Shown in pieces: positions 60,583 through 64,000 of a stretch of DNA of 64,000 bases. A program made the translations under genes and the position numbers. A model generated the notes under the pieces. That model was not told where the DNA came from. It worked only from the letters and a program-made list of their open reading frames with translations, and searched no databases. This stretch comes from Clostridium sp. AT4 (GTDB lineage: Bacteria; Bacillota; Clostridia; Lachnospirales; Lachnospiraceae), in NCBI RefSeq assembly GCF_001517625.2, contig NZ_LN999827.1:553429-617428 (forward strand), given 5' to 3'. Positions within the stretch are counted from its first letter, which is position 1. Each line of letters starts with the position of its first letter.

Positions 60583-60654
60583 TGACCCCAAGGGGATTCG
60601 GACCCCTGTTACCGCCGTGAAAGGGCGATGTCTTAACCGCTTGACCATGGGGCC
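60583..60654 (-). tRNA. tRNA-Glu (TTC)
   Basis: Minus strand acceptor GGCCCCA pairs with TGGGGTC (one G-U); discriminator A; anticodon loop CTTTCAC gives TTC. Confidence 0.94.
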
Positions 60655-60686
60655 TTAACGCTAATTCACTTGTATATGAAAATAAA

Positions 60687-60759
60687 CTCCCCGAGTAGGA
60701 CTCGAACCTACGACCCAACGGTTAACAGCCGTTTGCTCTACCGACTGAGCTATCGAGGA
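60687..60759 (-). tRNA. tRNA-Asn (GTT)
   Basis: Minus strand acceptor TCCTCGA pairs with TCGGGGA; discriminator G; anticodon loop CTGTTAA gives GTT. Confidence 0.94.
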
Positions 60760-60831
60760 ATAACTTCTCTCACATATACCTTCAAAACCACATACTGAAC
60801 AACCAAGCCACAACCGTTTTCCCTAAACCTT

Positions 60832-63715
<2,884 letters not shown>

Positions 63716-63925
63716 AAACGATGTTCGCCTGCGGGTGCGGGCTACTTATCTTTAGATGCATAGCGTTGCATCCTTTGGTTCTAGGTTTACAAATTTGTTG
63801 TTTGTTTCCATGCAATCTCTTGCATGGCCTCGGATGTCTTGATATTCGATTGAATATTCAATTCTTTTTGTTCAATATGCGGTTTTCAAGGTACATGTGC
63901 GCCTCGCATTCTCATGCTTGGCGAG
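63716..63925 (-). other. Internal transcribed spacer between tRNA-Ala and 23S
   Basis: AT-rich spacer with the palindromic TGCAAGAGATTGCA near 63812; it probably contains rRNA processing stems. No second tRNA (Ile) is present. Confidence 0.7.
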
Positions 63926-63998
63926 TGGAGATGGAGAGATTCGAACTCTTGACCCCCTGCTTGCAAGGCAGGTGCTCTCCCAACTGAGCTACACCCCC
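63926..63998 (-). tRNA. tRNA-Ala (TGC) in the 16S-23S spacer
   Basis: Minus strand acceptor GGGGGTG pairs with CATCTCC (two G-U); discriminator A; anticodon loop CTTGCAA gives TGC. The 16S gene is expected just beyond the right edge. Confidence 0.94.
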
Positions 63999-64000
63999 AC

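Overview
The window is a chromosomal segment of a Gram-positive, spore-forming anaerobe of the Clostridia, most likely family Lachnospiraceae. Support comes from the block hup-rqcP-yabP-yabQ-divIC-spoIIE-tilS-hpt-ftsH, a nine-gene V-type ATPase operon of clostridial type, rubrerythrin, BMP-type nucleoside uptake, and strong AGGAGG ribosome binding sites with TTGACA-17-TATAAT promoters. Species cannot be fixed from the sequence alone.

Layout. 1-1443: 3'-truncated gdpP (c-di-AMP phosphodiesterase). 1.7-3.2 kb: an IS110-family insertion sequence. 3.3-4.2 kb: a YitT membrane protein, then tRNA-Tyr and tRNA-Leu. 4507-9410: a compact 4.9-kb integrative element inserted in the 3' end of tRNA-Leu. 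It is bounded by a perfect 25-bp repeat and carries a tyrosine integrase, a rolling-circle HUH Rep with a candidate origin hairpin, a YdcP/DUF961-like protein, two HTH regulators, a small membrane protein and a trimethoprim-insensitive-type dihydrofolate reductase (dfrF). 9.5-10.4 kb: decayed remnants of an opine dehydrogenase and a PD-(D/E)XK (Rpn-type) gene. 10.4-12.5 kb: an intracellular GH13 amylase. 12.9-20.0 kb: the ftsH...hup housekeeping and sporulation block, all on the minus strand. 20.1-28.6 kb: the V-ATPase operon. 28.8-31.2 kb: a DUF4145-SH3 membrane protein, trmB and tRNA-Lys.

31.2-36.4 kb: S-adenosylhomocysteine/MTA deaminase, then an operon of two M20 peptidases and a YfcC transporter, with a divergent PucR-type regulator. 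37.7 kb: an MscS channel. 38.7-48.4 kb: a nucleoside uptake and salvage operon (nucleoside hydrolase, three uridine-phosphorylase-family enzymes, GntR regulator, BMP lipoprotein, ABC ATPase, two permeases, deoC). Nucleosides are bound outside, imported, cleaved by hydrolysis or phosphorolysis, and deoxyribose phosphate is cleaved by DeoC. 48.6-50.2 kb: a second tRNA-Lys and a MATE exporter. 50.3-54.3 kb: an alpha-glucoside PTS locus (RpiR regulator, EIICB, GH4 6-phospho-alpha-glucosidase). 54.3-54.5 kb: an orphan promoter-terminator cassette (candidate small RNA or dead tRNA-Lys locus). 54.5-60.3 kb: a TIGR01906-like protein, D,D-carboxypeptidase, a KdpDE-like two-component pair, a DEDDh exonuclease and rubrerythrin. 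60.5-64 kb: an rRNA operon read on the minus strand (tRNA-Ala spacer, 23S, then tRNA-Asn, Glu, Cys) with no 5S gene visible after 23S.

The points most worth following up are the small Rep/Int/dfrF element with its divergent operator-promoter switch, the orphan promoter-terminator cassette that shares a covarying terminator with both tRNA-Lys loci, a SpoIIE that lacks its membrane domain, and a terminator hairpin overlapping the yabP ribosome binding site.
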